DNA from: M3007 sp046160625
Lineage (GTDB): Bacteria > Bacteroidota > Bacteroidia > Chitinophagales > Saprospiraceae
Assembly: GCA_046160625.1 (NCBI GenBank)
Contig: JBJXGZ010000005.1
Coordinates: 1 to 64,000, forward strand
Reading direction: 5' to 3'
Length of the DNA stretch: 64,000 nt
The position numbers and the translations under genes are program-made. Below are positions 33,661-44,130 of the stretch, one piece after another. Below the pieces are notes generated by a model. The model was given only the letters and a program-made list of their open reading frames with translations. It did not search any database and was not told where the DNA came from. The stretch's first letter is position 1. Each line of letters starts with the position of its first letter.

Positions 33661-33742
33661 AATCAATGACTTAAAAACATGGCGTACGATTTGGACACAC
33701 ATATAAACCGCTCTTCTGCCGATTCTGTCCAAGCCCATAGCT

Positions 33743-36184
33743 ATGTTACAAAACTACCTTTCCACCGCTCTCCGCAACCTCCGAAAAAACAAACTCCACG
33801 CCGCGCTAAACCTCGCTGGATTGGGCATTGGGCTGGCTTGTTGCCTGCTCATCGCGCTGTACATTGGAAGCGAAACCAGTTTTGACCGCTTCCATGCCAA
33901 CGCCGACCGAATCTGGCGTGTCACCCGCACTTTTCATGATCAGGATGGGGCTGTAAACCTCCATTTGAGCGCGATCGCTCCGCCATTTGGATCACTGTTG
34001 CCAGAGCATTTCCCTGAAATTCAGAAACTGACCAGCACGCTGCAATACACCGGCACTATCCGCACACCAAATGCGGCCCTGTTTCCAGAGAACGATATGT
34101 TTTTTGCCGATGAGAACCTGTTCACAATATTCTCTGTGCCGATGGCAAGCGGCGATCCTACAACAGCTCTAGCCGAGCCTTGGCAGGCCATCCTCTCGGA
34201 AAGTGCCGCCAAAAGGTATTTTGGAAATCAAAACCCGATGGATCAGGTGGTAGGGCTGGACAATCAATACAAGTTCAAAGTAACGGGCGTGTTTCGCGAT
34301 TTTCCGGAGGCTTCGCACTGGCATCCTGAGGTAATGTTCTCGTTTAGTTCTTTGAAAGACAGCACTTTGTATGGAACGGAAAGATTAAAAACAAGTTTCA
34401 GCAACAACGCTTTTTATACTTATTTCCTCAGTGCGCCAGGTTTCGAGCCAGAAAAAATGGCGGCCCGTTTCCCTAAATTTTTGGACGATATCTTCCCACC
34501 ACCGCCAGCGGGCCAGGTTCGGACAAGCAAGCCCTCGGAATTTACTCAACTCCACCTCCAGAAACTGACCGACATCCACCTCAAAAGCCATCACGACGAT
34601 GAAATAGAACCCAGCGGCGACGCCGCGCGAGTTCGGATGTTCGGCATCATCGCTGCCATCATATTGCTCATTGCTGGCATCAACTACATCAATCTGAGTA
34701 CGGCTTTTTCACTGAGTCGCGCCCGCGAAATCGGCGTCCGGAAATCCTCAGGAGCACAACGAGGCCAAATTATTGCGCAGTTTTTGGTTGAAAGTGTGTT
34801 GCTCACGCTTGGCGCTTCCGTACTGGCTTATGGACTGACAGCCCTGGCATTGCCATTGCTCAAAGATTCGATTGGCATCGCGCTTTCGCCCTCCTTGTTG
34901 TCAACCTGGTATGTCCCCAGTGCACTGTTCGGGGTGGCCTTGTTGACCGGGGGGCTGGCCGGGCTATACCCTGCGCTTTTCCTTTCCTCGTTCCGGCCGG
35001 CTATGGCTTTGAAAGGCACTGCTAATGTGAGTAAAAGCGGTATCACTTTGCGCAAAGCCCTGGTGGTCACCCAGTTTTGCGCCTCTGTAATCTTGTTGGT
35101 CGGCACAATAGTGGTGTATCAGCAGCTCCAGTTTTTACAAACAAAATCGCTTGGTCTCGACCGCGAACGCATCATCAATCTTGGCCAAAACAATGACCTT
35201 ATTCCCAAATGGGAATCCTTCCGAACCGAATTGTTGGCAAACCCAAACATTGTTCAGGCCTGCCGTTCCTCTCGATTGCCAGCCGGGCGATTGCTCGATG
35301 ACCTCAGCGGCACCAGTGCGCAAATTGGCGACACCATGTCTACCTTGACAGTGACGCTGAAAATGCTGGCAGTGGACATGGATTTTGTGCCTACCTATCA
35401 AATTCCCCTTGCAGCAGGACGCGCTTTTTCGCGCGATTTCCCGACCGACACAACACAGGCATGGCTATTGAATGAATCCGCGGCGCGCATTATTGGCTGG
35501 AAATCACCCAATGACGCCATAGGGAAACGGCTCATTTATGGTGGAAGGGAAGACGCCTATGTAGTGGGCGTTTTGCGTGATTTCCATTTTGAAAGTTTGC
35601 ATCAGGACATCGTGCCGATGATTTTTTTCATTCCACGGCAAAAGACCAATTTAGCTGCAATTTCGATTAAAACGGGGCAGGATTTACCCACAGCATTGGC
35701 CCACGCCAAGCAGGTTTGGGGGAAATTCAATCCGGATTTCCCCTTTGATTACAGCTTTTTGGACGAAGATTTTGGGCGACTGTACGAGGCTGAGCAGCGG
35801 CAGGGAGCACTTTATCTCCTGTTTGCCGGCTTGGCCATTTTTATTGCCTGCCTTGGCCTTTTCGGACTTGCTGCGTTCGCCGCGCATCAACGCACAAAGG
35901 AAATCGGCATCCGAAAGGTGCTGGGCGCAACGGTTGCCGGGATCACAGGTCTGTTGGCAAAAGATTTTTTGAAATTGGTGGCCCTGGCCATCATCATTGC
36001 CAGTCCGGTGGCTTATTATTTTATGCAAAAATGGCTCGCTGACTTTGCCTACCGCATTGATATTCAGTGGTGGGTGTTCGCAGCTGCGGGAGCGGCGGCA
36101 GTGGCGATCGCGTTTTTGACTGTGAGTTTTCAGAGCGTTAAGGCGGCGTTGGCGAACCCTGTGAAAAGTCTGCGGAGCGAATGA
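33743..36184 (+). CDS. ABC transporter permease (MacB_PCD/FtsX type) 1
   Basis: The 813-residue protein has two MacB-like halves. Each half has a periplasmic MacB_PCD region and membrane helices: TM1 at about 21-41, three helices between 300 and 425 with the FtsX motif 'SRAREIGVRKSSGAQRG', TM5 at about 435-458, and three final helices with 'RTKEIGIRKVLGA'. The end 'NPVKSLRSE' is the family tail. Such permeases need a separate ATPase and use mechanotransmission rather than a channel; none is encoded in the window. It is the first of five in a row and follows the palindromic element A. Confidence 0.92.
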   Translation: MLQNYLSTALRNLRKNKLHAALNLAGLGIGLACCLLIALYIGSETSFDRFHANADRIWRVTRTFHDQDGAVNLHLSAIAPPFGSLLPEHFPEIQKLTSTLQYTGTIRTPNAALFPENDMFFADENLFTIFSVPMASGDPTTALAEPWQAILSESAAKRYFGNQNPMDQVVGLDNQYKFKVTGVFRDFPEASHWHPEVMFSFSSLKDSTLYGTERLKTSFSNNAFYTYFLSAPGFEPEKMAARFPKFLDDIFPPPPAGQVRTSKPSEFTQLHLQKLTDIHLKSHHDDEIEPSGDAARVRMFGIIAAIILLIAGINYINLSTAFSLSRAREIGVRKSSGAQRGQIIAQFLVESVLLTLGASVLAYGLTALALPLLKDSIGIALSPSLLSTWYVPSALFGVALLTGGLAGLYPALFLSSFRPAMALKGTANVSKSGITLRKALVVTQFCASVILLVGTIVVYQQLQFLQTKSLGLDRERIINLGQNNDLIPKWESFRTELLANPNIVQACRSSRLPAGRLLDDLSGTSAQIGDTMSTLTVTLKMLAVDMDFVPTYQIPLAAGRAFSRDFPTDTTQAWLLNESAARIIGWKSPNDAIGKRLIYGGREDAYVVGVLRDFHFESLHQDIVPMIFFIPRQKTNLAAISIKTGQDLPTALAHAKQVWGKFNPDFPFDYSFLDEDFGRLYEAEQRQGALYLLFAGLAIFIACLGLFGLAAFAAHQRTKEIGIRKVLGATVAGITGLLAKDFLKLVALAIIIASPVAYYFMQKWLADFAYRIDIQWWVFAAAGAAAVAIAFLTVSFQSVKAALANPVKSLRSE

Positions 36185-36256
36185 TTTGACGCTGCGTCAC
36201 AGGATTCGCGTGATTTATGCATGTATATGGGTTTTGAAAAACGAACTTTTGCACAC

Positions 36257-36292
36257 AAAACCATGAGGTGTTTTTAAAACTTCATAGGTTTG
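36257..36292. repeat. AAACCATGAGGT palindrome between permeases 1 and 2
   Basis: AAAACCATGAGGTGTTTTT and AAAACTTCATAGGTTT form an imperfect palindrome in the 132-bp gap. It resembles the AAACCTGTG palindrome found in pabB. Confidence 0.5.
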
Positions 36293-36316
36293 AAATGCAC
36301 ATATCACCCGTTGGCA

Positions 36317-38770
36317 ATGATTCAAAATTACTTGAAAATCGCCCTGCGCAACCTTTTGAAACACAAAGGTTACAGCGCCATCAACATCCTCGGTTTGGCT
36401 GTTGGCATTGCTTGTTGTCTGGTCATTTTGCTTTTTGTGGTCGAAGAACTCGGCCACGACCGCCATTGGCCCAACGGCGAGCGCATCTACCGCATGGCAC
36501 TCATACGCAAATACCCCGACCGGCAAACGGGCTACGCCATCATTCCGCCCAGCTATGCCGGCTCTGCGAAAAAGGATTTTCCCGAAGTGGAGGAGGCCGT
36601 GCGGATTTCCGACCCCGGCGGTACTGTTCATGTGAAATGGGAAGACCGCGTGTTTGAAGAAAAATTCCTCTATGGCGCGGACTCCACATTTTTTAAAATC
36701 TTCCAGGTGCCGATGGTAAAAGGTGACGCCTCCACCTGCCTCAACCAACCCAAATCGCTCGTGATGACCGAAAGCACGGCGCGGCGTTATTTCGGCAGCG
36801 CGGAGGCCGCCATCGGCAAAACAGTGACCCTGCTCGGCAACGAGCCGGAGCCGATGAACGTCACCGCCGTTTGCGCCGACTTGCCTGAAAATGTGCATTT
36901 TAACTTCGATTTGCTCGCCACCAACACTGGCGTTCGATTCTGGGAGCAAACCAACCACATCAGTTTCGCTGCATGCACTTATTTGCTGCTCCGGCCCGGC
37001 GCCGATTGGAAAGCATTGGAGGCCAAACTGCCCGGCTTGGTGGACCGATACGCCGCCGGGGAGGTGGAGCGCAATTTCGGTGTGGAATATGAGCAGTATG
37101 TGAAAGCGGGCAACGGCTGGCACTATTTCTTGCAACCCTTACGCGACATTTACCTGCACTCCAAACTCGAAGCCGAACTCAAACCCACCGGCAGTATGGC
37201 ATTGGTGACGATTTTTTCCATCATCGCCGCCTTTATCCTGCTTATCGCCTGCATCAATTTTGTTAACCTCGCCACCGCCCGCAGCGCAGAGCGCGCCCGT
37301 GAAGTCGGCATCCGCAAAGCCCTCGGTAGCGAGCGGCACCAATTGGCCGGTCAATTCCTGACAGAAGCCGTCGTGTTAAGCCTGCTGTCGGCGGCGTTGG
37401 CCGTGGGGCTGGTGGCCCTGCTGCTGCCGATGTTTAACGACATCGCCAACAAAAAAATCACCCTGCGCGATTTTTTCACTGGCTGGAGCGCGGTGGCATT
37501 GCCCGTGCTGGCCATCGGGGTTGGGTTGCTGGCAGGGAGTTACCCGGCGGGCGTGTTGTCGGGGTTTAGGCCGGTGGAGGTGCTGAAAGGAAGTTTCTCC
37601 TCCACCCGCAGGGGCATGGGGCTGCGCAATGGCTTGGTCGTGTTCCAGTTTGCCGTTTCTGTCGCGCTGATTATCAGCACATTGGTCGTGTTGAACCAGT
37701 TGAATTTTATTTTTGAAAAAAAATTAGGCTTCGATAAAGAACACATTGTCAGTCTGCAAAACGTCTTCGCGCTCGGCACAAAAACGGAAGCCTACAAGCA
37801 GCAATTGGAAAAAATACCCGGTGTGGAAGGCGTGGGCGGAGCGAGCGAGACACCCGGCGGGCAGCAATATTTTGGCGTGTCGTTCAAAGCACCCGGCAAT
37901 GCCGAAACCGTCACCGGGCGCGGCCTCATTGTAGATGACCGTTTTGTCGGCACCATGCGGATGGAACTGCTGGCCGGGCGGAGTTTTTCCAAAGATTTCA
38001 ACGACTCGCTCTCGGTGATGCTCAACGAAAAAGCCGCCCGCGATCTCGGCATCCAACAACCAGAAACGGCTATCGGCAAAAAAATCACGATGACCGGCAG
38101 TTTTTTCGACCGCGAGGCCGAAAGCGACGTGGATTTCACCGTCATCGGTGTGGTGCGCGATTTTCATTTTCAAAGTTTGCACGAACCCATTGTGCCGCTC
38201 TTTATGGTGTTTCACCAAGTCAGCCAACGCAGCGACGGGGTGTTGGCGGTGCGGGTACAACCTTCGCAATTGCCGTCATTTCTGCAAACCGCCTCCGCCA
38301 AATGGAAAGAGATGTTGCCCGACCAACCTTTCCGCTACACCTTTTTAGATGCCGATTTGGCCGCGCTCTACAATGATGAGCAGCGGGCCAAAAGGCTGTT
38401 CGTGCTGTTTGCAGGGCTGGCTATTTTTATTGCTTGCATCGGCCTGTCGGGATTGGCAGCGTACCTCACGCGGCAGCGCACCAAAGAAATCGGCATCCGC
38501 AAAGTATTGGGCGCGAGCGTGACGGGCATCACGGGTCTGTTGGCAAAAGATTTTTTGAAACTGGTGGCCGTGGCCATCATCATTGCCAGTCCGGTGGCTT
38601 ATTATTTTATGCAAAATTGGCTTACTGCCTTTGCCTACCGCATTGATATTCAATGGTGGGTGTTCGCAGTGGCAGGGGCCGCAGCTGTGGCGGTAGCGGC
38701 CTTTACAGTCGCCATTCAGAGTATTCGCGCGGCTTTGGCGAACCCTGTTGAGTCGCTGCGTAGTGAGTGA
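36317..38770 (+). CDS. ABC transporter permease (MacB_PCD/FtsX type) 2
   Basis: This 817-residue protein has the same double MacB_PCD/FtsX layout, with 'SAERAREVGIRKALGSERHQ' after the first periplasmic region and 'RTKEIGIRKVLGASVTG' near the end. It starts with the family N-terminus 'MIQNYLKIALRNLLKHKG'; the ATG at 36317 was preferred to one 9 codons earlier. Its last 250 bp are much closer in DNA sequence to permease 1 than the rest of the gene, suggesting gene conversion. Slightly higher GC than permease 1. Confidence 0.92.
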   Translation: MIQNYLKIALRNLLKHKGYSAINILGLAVGIACCLVILLFVVEELGHDRHWPNGERIYRMALIRKYPDRQTGYAIIPPSYAGSAKKDFPEVEEAVRISDPGGTVHVKWEDRVFEEKFLYGADSTFFKIFQVPMVKGDASTCLNQPKSLVMTESTARRYFGSAEAAIGKTVTLLGNEPEPMNVTAVCADLPENVHFNFDLLATNTGVRFWEQTNHISFAACTYLLLRPGADWKALEAKLPGLVDRYAAGEVERNFGVEYEQYVKAGNGWHYFLQPLRDIYLHSKLEAELKPTGSMALVTIFSIIAAFILLIACINFVNLATARSAERAREVGIRKALGSERHQLAGQFLTEAVVLSLLSAALAVGLVALLLPMFNDIANKKITLRDFFTGWSAVALPVLAIGVGLLAGSYPAGVLSGFRPVEVLKGSFSSTRRGMGLRNGLVVFQFAVSVALIISTLVVLNQLNFIFEKKLGFDKEHIVSLQNVFALGTKTEAYKQQLEKIPGVEGVGGASETPGGQQYFGVSFKAPGNAETVTGRGLIVDDRFVGTMRMELLAGRSFSKDFNDSLSVMLNEKAARDLGIQQPETAIGKKITMTGSFFDREAESDVDFTVIGVVRDFHFQSLHEPIVPLFMVFHQVSQRSDGVLAVRVQPSQLPSFLQTASAKWKEMLPDQPFRYTFLDADLAALYNDEQRAKRLFVLFAGLAIFIACIGLSGLAAYLTRQRTKEIGIRKVLGASVTGITGLLAKDFLKLVAVAIIIASPVAYYFMQNWLTAFAYRIDIQWWVFAVAGAAAVAVAAFTVAIQSIRAALANPVESLRSE

Positions 38771-38816
38771 TCCCGTTTCAAAAATATTGATTTTCAGGAA
38801 TTTAAAAACCAGTTCT

Positions 38817-41207
38817 ATGTTACAAAACTATCTAACTATTGCGATAAGAAGCCTTAAAAAGCACCGTGCCTATGCCGCGCTCAATGTCCTTGGTCTTGGC
38901 CTCAGCATAGCTTGTTGTGCCCTGATTTTCATGCTCGTGCGTCATCATTTCAATTTTGACAACTTTCATAAAAACATTGGCCGCGCAGCGCTTATCGGCA
39001 CAGAAAGCCGTCAGGAACAAGTCACGAAAGAGAATAATGTACCTTACCCGATGAGCCTGGCTTTGCGACAAGAGTATGCCTTTTTGGAAAAAACAGCCAT
39101 GCTCTCCTCCCGCGACAACACGCTGATCACTATTGCATCGGAAGGTCAAGCCCCCGTAAAATTTCAGGAAGAAGCTGCCCGTGCAATGGTCGAGCCGGAG
39201 TTGTTCGAGATTTTTGACTTCCCGCTCGTTCGGGGAAGTCTGGAGGATTTCCGGCAGCCACAAACCGCGCTTCTGACCGAAAAAATGGCCAGGAAATATT
39301 TTGGTTCTACCGACGCTGCACTCAACAAATCCTTCAAAGTCAATAACTTCATCGATTATCGGGTCGTAGGCGTGTTGCGCGATTTTCCGCAAAACACCGA
39401 CCTCGGCACACGCTCGGTTTTTACTTCCTGGGCCACGATGACCAGCGATTCAACCAACGGAATGGTCAAAAACTGGGGCGGCATCCACGGCGGCACGCAT
39501 TGTTTTGTGCTGTTCCGGGAGGGTTACTCGGCAGCCAATTTGGAGGCCGCTTTTCCTGCTTTCCGCGATAAATATTTCCACCCCGAAGTGCGGGAGTGGT
39601 GGTACCATGCCCTGCCGATGCAGGCCGCGCATTTTGACCCGGACTATGGTTTCGGCACAAACAAAAAACACATCCTTGCTTTGGCGCTCATCGGGCTGTT
39701 TTTGCTCGTCACAGCCTGCGTTAATTTCGTCAATATGGCTACTGCCCAAGCCCTGAGTCGCGCCCGCGAGGTCGGCGTAAGAAAAACGATGGGCAGCACA
39801 AGAGGGCAACTTTTCTGGCAGTTTATGGCCGAAACAAGTATAATCGTGGTGTTTTCAGCTGGAATTGGATTGTTTTTGGCGCAACTTGGATTGCCGTTTT
39901 TGAACAACCTCGCAGGGACAGCCTTACAATTTGATTTTGGAAAAGACCTTTCGTTCTTCGGGTTTTTGGCTGTTCTGATGGTCTTAGTAGCGTTTTTGGC
40001 AGGGGCTTATCCGGGGGTGGTTCTGTCCGGGTTTCGCCCGGCGGAAAGTTTGAAAAGCAGTTCGGGCGACGGCCAGAAGGCGGGCGGTTTTTCACTGCGG
40101 CGGGTTTTGGTTGGCACCCAGTTCGCCATTTCTCAGGCTTTGATCATTGCGGCGGTGGTTGTGACCTCACAGTTGGAATATTCGAAAAACGCTGACCTCG
40201 GTTTTCGGCGCGAAGGCATCGTAAACGTGGATTTGCCCTCACCTGACGTGGCGAAAAAATCGGCCCTAAAACAGCAATTGCAACAAATTTCCGGAGTGGA
40301 AAATGTGAGCCTTTGTTTTCAGCCACCCGCTTCGGAGGCCAATTGGCAAACGGGCGTTCGCCTGCAAGGCATGCCCGAATTCGAACCTTATCCTGTGAAT
40401 TTGAAATTCGTGGACGCGGATTATCTCGAAACTTTTGGGCTGAAACTCGTGGCAGGAAGAAACCTCCAACCCTCCGATACGGTACGAGAATTTCTTGTAA
40501 ATGAGGAGCTTATGAAAAAACTTGGGTATTCTTCCCCGGAAGAAATCGTCGGAAAAGTTTTAGATGTCGACCACAATGTTTTCCCCATCGTTGGTGTGGT
40601 CAAGAATTTTCACAACCGTTCGTTTCACGAGGGCATTTTTCCACAGGTGCTGACTTGTTCGGCTCGGAACAACGACGTGGTGGCAGTTCGGATGAACCTG
40701 CAAAACGCGGCACCAACTCTCGCCGCCGTTGAAAAAACATGGTCGACCATATTTCCGGAATACGTGTATGAAAGCCGTTTCATGGACGATGAGGTTGCCC
40801 GTTTTTACGAGCAAGAGGCTGTGATTTTGAAACTTGTCAGAGCCTTTGCCGGCATCGCTGTTTTTATAGGCTGCCTCGGATTGTATGGCTTGGCGGCGTT
40901 CATGGTGGCCCGAAAGACAAAGGAAATCGGCATCCGAAAAACACTTGGCGCAAGTATTTTGGGCATTCTTTGGCTGTTTGGCAAAGAATACTTCCGTCTT
41001 ATTTTGGTGGCTTTTGCCATCGCCGTGCCGGTGGCTTGGTGGACGATGACCGGTTGGTTGCAAGACTACGCTTACCGCATCTCGCTCGGAGCGGGCATTT
41101 TTGCACTTTCACTATTGGCGACTTTTTGTATCGCAACTTTGACAGTTGGTTTTCAGAGTGTTCGGGCGGCGTTGGCGAACCCGGTAAAATCGCTGCGAAG
41201 CGAATAA
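38817..41207 (+). CDS. ABC transporter permease (MacB_PCD/FtsX type) 3
   Basis: The 796-residue protein begins 'MLQNYLTIAIRSLKKHRAYAA' and ends 'NPVKSLRSE'. FtsX-type motifs are 'LSRAREVGVRKTMGSTRGQL' and 'KTKEIGIRKTLGASILG'. The periplasmic domains differ clearly from its neighbours, so it probably has a different partner or substrate. An in-frame ATG at 38748 lies inside permease 2 and was rejected because the family N-terminus starts at 38817. Gap to permease 2 is 46 bp, consistent with one transcript. Confidence 0.92.
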   Translation: MLQNYLTIAIRSLKKHRAYAALNVLGLGLSIACCALIFMLVRHHFNFDNFHKNIGRAALIGTESRQEQVTKENNVPYPMSLALRQEYAFLEKTAMLSSRDNTLITIASEGQAPVKFQEEAARAMVEPELFEIFDFPLVRGSLEDFRQPQTALLTEKMARKYFGSTDAALNKSFKVNNFIDYRVVGVLRDFPQNTDLGTRSVFTSWATMTSDSTNGMVKNWGGIHGGTHCFVLFREGYSAANLEAAFPAFRDKYFHPEVREWWYHALPMQAAHFDPDYGFGTNKKHILALALIGLFLLVTACVNFVNMATAQALSRAREVGVRKTMGSTRGQLFWQFMAETSIIVVFSAGIGLFLAQLGLPFLNNLAGTALQFDFGKDLSFFGFLAVLMVLVAFLAGAYPGVVLSGFRPAESLKSSSGDGQKAGGFSLRRVLVGTQFAISQALIIAAVVVTSQLEYSKNADLGFRREGIVNVDLPSPDVAKKSALKQQLQQISGVENVSLCFQPPASEANWQTGVRLQGMPEFEPYPVNLKFVDADYLETFGLKLVAGRNLQPSDTVREFLVNEELMKKLGYSSPEEIVGKVLDVDHNVFPIVGVVKNFHNRSFHEGIFPQVLTCSARNNDVVAVRMNLQNAAPTLAAVEKTWSTIFPEYVYESRFMDDEVARFYEQEAVILKLVRAFAGIAVFIGCLGLYGLAAFMVARKTKEIGIRKTLGASILGILWLFGKEYFRLILVAFAIAVPVAWWTMTGWLQDYAYRISLGAGIFALSLLATFCIATLTVGFQSVRAALANPVKSLRSE

Positions 41208-41326
41208 GTGCTTATGCTATTTTGTGGAATTTGTGGATAAGCGATGACTCAAACAGAACCCTCTTCACCCAACCCAAGCCAGGATAAAGCATGTAACAAC
41301 CTTTTCCTACTCAATAACTTTTTGCT

Positions 41327-43786
41327 ATGATTCAAAACTTCCTAACTATCGCCTTCCGCTCCCTTTGGAAAAACAAGGGCATCGCGGCCATAAACATTTT
41401 TGGACTAGCAATAGGTATCGCTGCGTGTTTGTTGATTTTCTTGTATGTCGGGTATGAGTTGAACTACGACCGTTGGAATGAGCGGGCTGACCGAACGGTG
41501 AGGGTAGTTTCAAACCTCAATTTTGCAGGCAGTCAAATGAATATGGCTGTAATAGGGGCGGCTGTCGGGCCCGATGCTGCTCGTGAATTGCCCGAAATAC
41601 AAAACTGGTGCCGAATGCGCGACCGAGGCACTTTCCTGGTGCGGCGCGAGGGACAATTGCAAAGCAATATCCGCGAGGAAGCGGTGCTGACAGTGGACAG
41701 CACATTTTTTGAAGTGTTTCCCTTAAAAATGGTGCAAGGCGATCCGCTTCGATGCCTGAGTCAGCCGCGCACCATAGCGATCTCGCGCAGCCGGGCGGAA
41801 AAATATTTCTCCTCTGCGCAAATGGCTTTAGGACAGGCATTGATTCTGGAAAATGAAAACCGATGCGTGGTGACAGCTGTGTACGAGGATATGCCCAAAA
41901 ATTCGCACTTCCGCGCCGACTTGCTGATCTCACTCACCGATGATAAAGAGGTAAAAGAATCGCCGCCGTTTTGGGGGTCGAACAATAATTTCCATACCTA
42001 CCTGCTGCTACGAAAAGGTACGGATAAAGCGGCTTTTTCTGCAAAATTTGAACGCCTTTGCAGGGAAAAATTTATGGTGACAATCCAACAAATGTTGGGC
42101 TCCACGCTGGAAGAATTCGAAAAGACCGGGCAATATGTACGTTTTGAACTCCAAAACCTGCTGGATATCCACCTGCACTCCGACTTGAATGTAGAATTAG
42201 CAGCCAACGGCAACGTTCAATACGTCTGGATTTTAAGTGCCATTGCAGCATTCATTCTGCTGATCGCCTGTATTAATTTTATGAACCTCGCCACAGCCCG
42301 CTCGTCTATGCGAGCGAAGGAAATCGGGGTACGCAAGACTCTTGGCAGCGGTCGCACTTCGCTGATGGGGCAGTTTTTGACAGAGTCAGTATTGTTGGCT
42401 GTTGTTTCTACTACACTGGCTTTGTTGTTGGCAATAGTGGTAATGCCAGGGTACAATAATTTGACAGATCGAGAGCTGAGCATTCCATTGGGCGAACCGA
42501 TGTTTTGGCTGGCCTTGTTGGGTGGCGCAGGGGTAGTCGGGCTGTTGGCTGGGAGCTATCCGGCCTTTTTCCTTTCCGCGTTCAACACCTTAAAAGTGCT
42601 AAAAGGCGAAACCACGGGAACAGGGCGCACCAAAGTCAATTTGCGAAGTACCCTGGTTGTGTTTCAGTTTGCAATTTCAGTGGTGCTTATCCTCTCCACA
42701 CTTTTGGTTTTCAAACAAATGGAGTTTATCCAAACCAAGAAATTGGGATTTGACAAAAGCCAGGTTATCATCTTGGACGATGCGTATGCTTTGGGCGATC
42801 GGATTTACAACCTAAAAGAAGAAATGCTCAAAAATTCCATTTTCGAGGCGGCTTCAGTCTCGGGTTTTTTGCCAATACCAAGCAATCGGAGCGACCAGGG
42901 TTATATGAAAAAACGTGCCATCGAGGTTGGAGAAATTGTAGAAATGCAACGCTGGAAGGTAGACAGCGACTATTTCAAAACGCTTGGAATGGAGCTGAGC
43001 CAAGGGCGTTTTTTTGACCCGGCGCGAATCCTCGACAGCAATTGTGTTATCATCAACGAGACTGCGGCCAAACTTTTTGGCTTCGATGACCCAATTGGTA
43101 AAATGATTTACACGCTAGACGAAACCCCGCGAGGCGCACCAAAACCGGAAGATTTTATTGAGAGAGAAATCATCGGAGTCATGAAAGATTTTCACTGGGC
43201 CAGCTTGCGCGACAATATTGGCCCTCTGTGCTTCCAATTAGGCAAATCAAGAGGTCTTGCGAGTTTCCGTTACAAGGGTAAAAACACTGAGGCAGCCATA
43301 GCGGCTTTGGAAAAACAGTGGAAAGGCATGGCACCTGAGCAGCCTTTTGGGTATCGCTTCCTTGACGATGCTTTCGACCGTATGTACCGCGCTGAAATGC
43401 GTGTGAGCCGCTTGGCCGGATTGTTCGCGCTATTTTCTGTACTTATCTCATGTCTTGGTTTGTTCGGCCTTTCCGCCTTCACCGTCGAGCAACGCACCAA
43501 AGAAATAGGCATCCGAAAAGTGCTCGGCGCGAGCGTGGCGGGCATCACAGGGCTTTTGGCCAAAGACTTTTTGAAATTAGTGCTCGTCGCTATTGTCATC
43601 GCCTCCCCAATCGCGTACTATTTTATGCAAAAATGGCTCTCGGATTTTGCTTATCGCATCGAGATCCAATGGTGGATGTTTGCTGTTGCGGGGTTGGCAG
43701 CGTTGTCAATCGCATTTTTAACCGTAGGTTTTCAGAGTGTGCGGGCGGCACTGGCCAACCCGGTGAAGTCGTTAAGGAGCGAGTAG
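41327..43786 (+). CDS. ABC transporter permease (MacB_PCD/FtsX type) 4
   Basis: The 819-residue protein starts 'MIQNFLTIAFRSLWKNKG' and ends 'NPVKSLRSE'. It carries 'MRAKEIGVRKTLGSGRTSL' after the first periplasmic region and 'RTKEIGIRKVLGASVAGITGLLAKDFLK' near the end, the latter shared with permeases 1 and 2. The 119-bp gap to permease 3 has no hairpin I can see. It is followed 20 bp later by the small haem protein, which is likely co-transcribed. Confidence 0.92.
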   Translation: MIQNFLTIAFRSLWKNKGIAAINIFGLAIGIAACLLIFLYVGYELNYDRWNERADRTVRVVSNLNFAGSQMNMAVIGAAVGPDAARELPEIQNWCRMRDRGTFLVRREGQLQSNIREEAVLTVDSTFFEVFPLKMVQGDPLRCLSQPRTIAISRSRAEKYFSSAQMALGQALILENENRCVVTAVYEDMPKNSHFRADLLISLTDDKEVKESPPFWGSNNNFHTYLLLRKGTDKAAFSAKFERLCREKFMVTIQQMLGSTLEEFEKTGQYVRFELQNLLDIHLHSDLNVELAANGNVQYVWILSAIAAFILLIACINFMNLATARSSMRAKEIGVRKTLGSGRTSLMGQFLTESVLLAVVSTTLALLLAIVVMPGYNNLTDRELSIPLGEPMFWLALLGGAGVVGLLAGSYPAFFLSAFNTLKVLKGETTGTGRTKVNLRSTLVVFQFAISVVLILSTLLVFKQMEFIQTKKLGFDKSQVIILDDAYALGDRIYNLKEEMLKNSIFEAASVSGFLPIPSNRSDQGYMKKRAIEVGEIVEMQRWKVDSDYFKTLGMELSQGRFFDPARILDSNCVIINETAAKLFGFDDPIGKMIYTLDETPRGAPKPEDFIEREIIGVMKDFHWASLRDNIGPLCFQLGKSRGLASFRYKGKNTEAAIAALEKQWKGMAPEQPFGYRFLDDAFDRMYRAEMRVSRLAGLFALFSVLISCLGLFGLSAFTVEQRTKEIGIRKVLGASVAGITGLLAKDFLKLVLVAIVIASPIAYYFMQKWLSDFAYRIEIQWWMFAVAGLAALSIAFLTVGFQSVRAALANPVKSLRSE

Positions 43787-43806
43787 AATGAACTAAATCT
43801 TGAATT

Positions 43807-44130
43807 ATGAAAATATTTTGTCTGCTTCTGTTTGCGGTGATGGCATTGCTGTCGCCGAAAGTCCCTGAGACTTTTCCCCCCACAACATCTATTGAGCAAT
43901 CGAAATCCGTTCCGGCAAAAGACAGCATCGTTTACTCCTGGGAGATTCAGCCCATATTGGAAAAAGGTTGTTCACCCTGCCATTTTCCAGGTGGGAAAAT
44001 GTACGATCCGATGCCCTTTGATCAAGCCAAAACTATCCTGGATCATAAGTCTGGTATGCTGAAACGCTTCAACAAGCCAGAGGAGAAACAATTGATGGAG
44101 CGATTTTTTGCCGAACAAATCCACAAATAA
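43807..44130 (+). CDS. Small exported haem-binding (c-type) protein
   Basis: The 107-residue protein has a hydrophobic N-terminus acting as a signal peptide (MKIFCLLLFAVMALLS) and one CxxCH haem site, 'GCSPCHF' (Cys55, Cys58, His59), followed by 'PGGKMYDPMPFD' with a Met that could be the second ligand. It fits the short haem-binding domain proteins of Bacteroidota, which often sit in the periplasm as electron carriers or redox sensors. It is wedged between permeases 4 and 5, an odd position. The last two codons and stop lie in a 16-bp direct repeat. Confidence 0.8.
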   Translation: MKIFCLLLFAVMALLSPKVPETFPPTTSIEQSKSVPAKDSIVYSWEIQPILEKGCSPCHFPGGKMYDPMPFDQAKTILDHKSGMLKRFNKPEEKQLMERFFAEQIHK

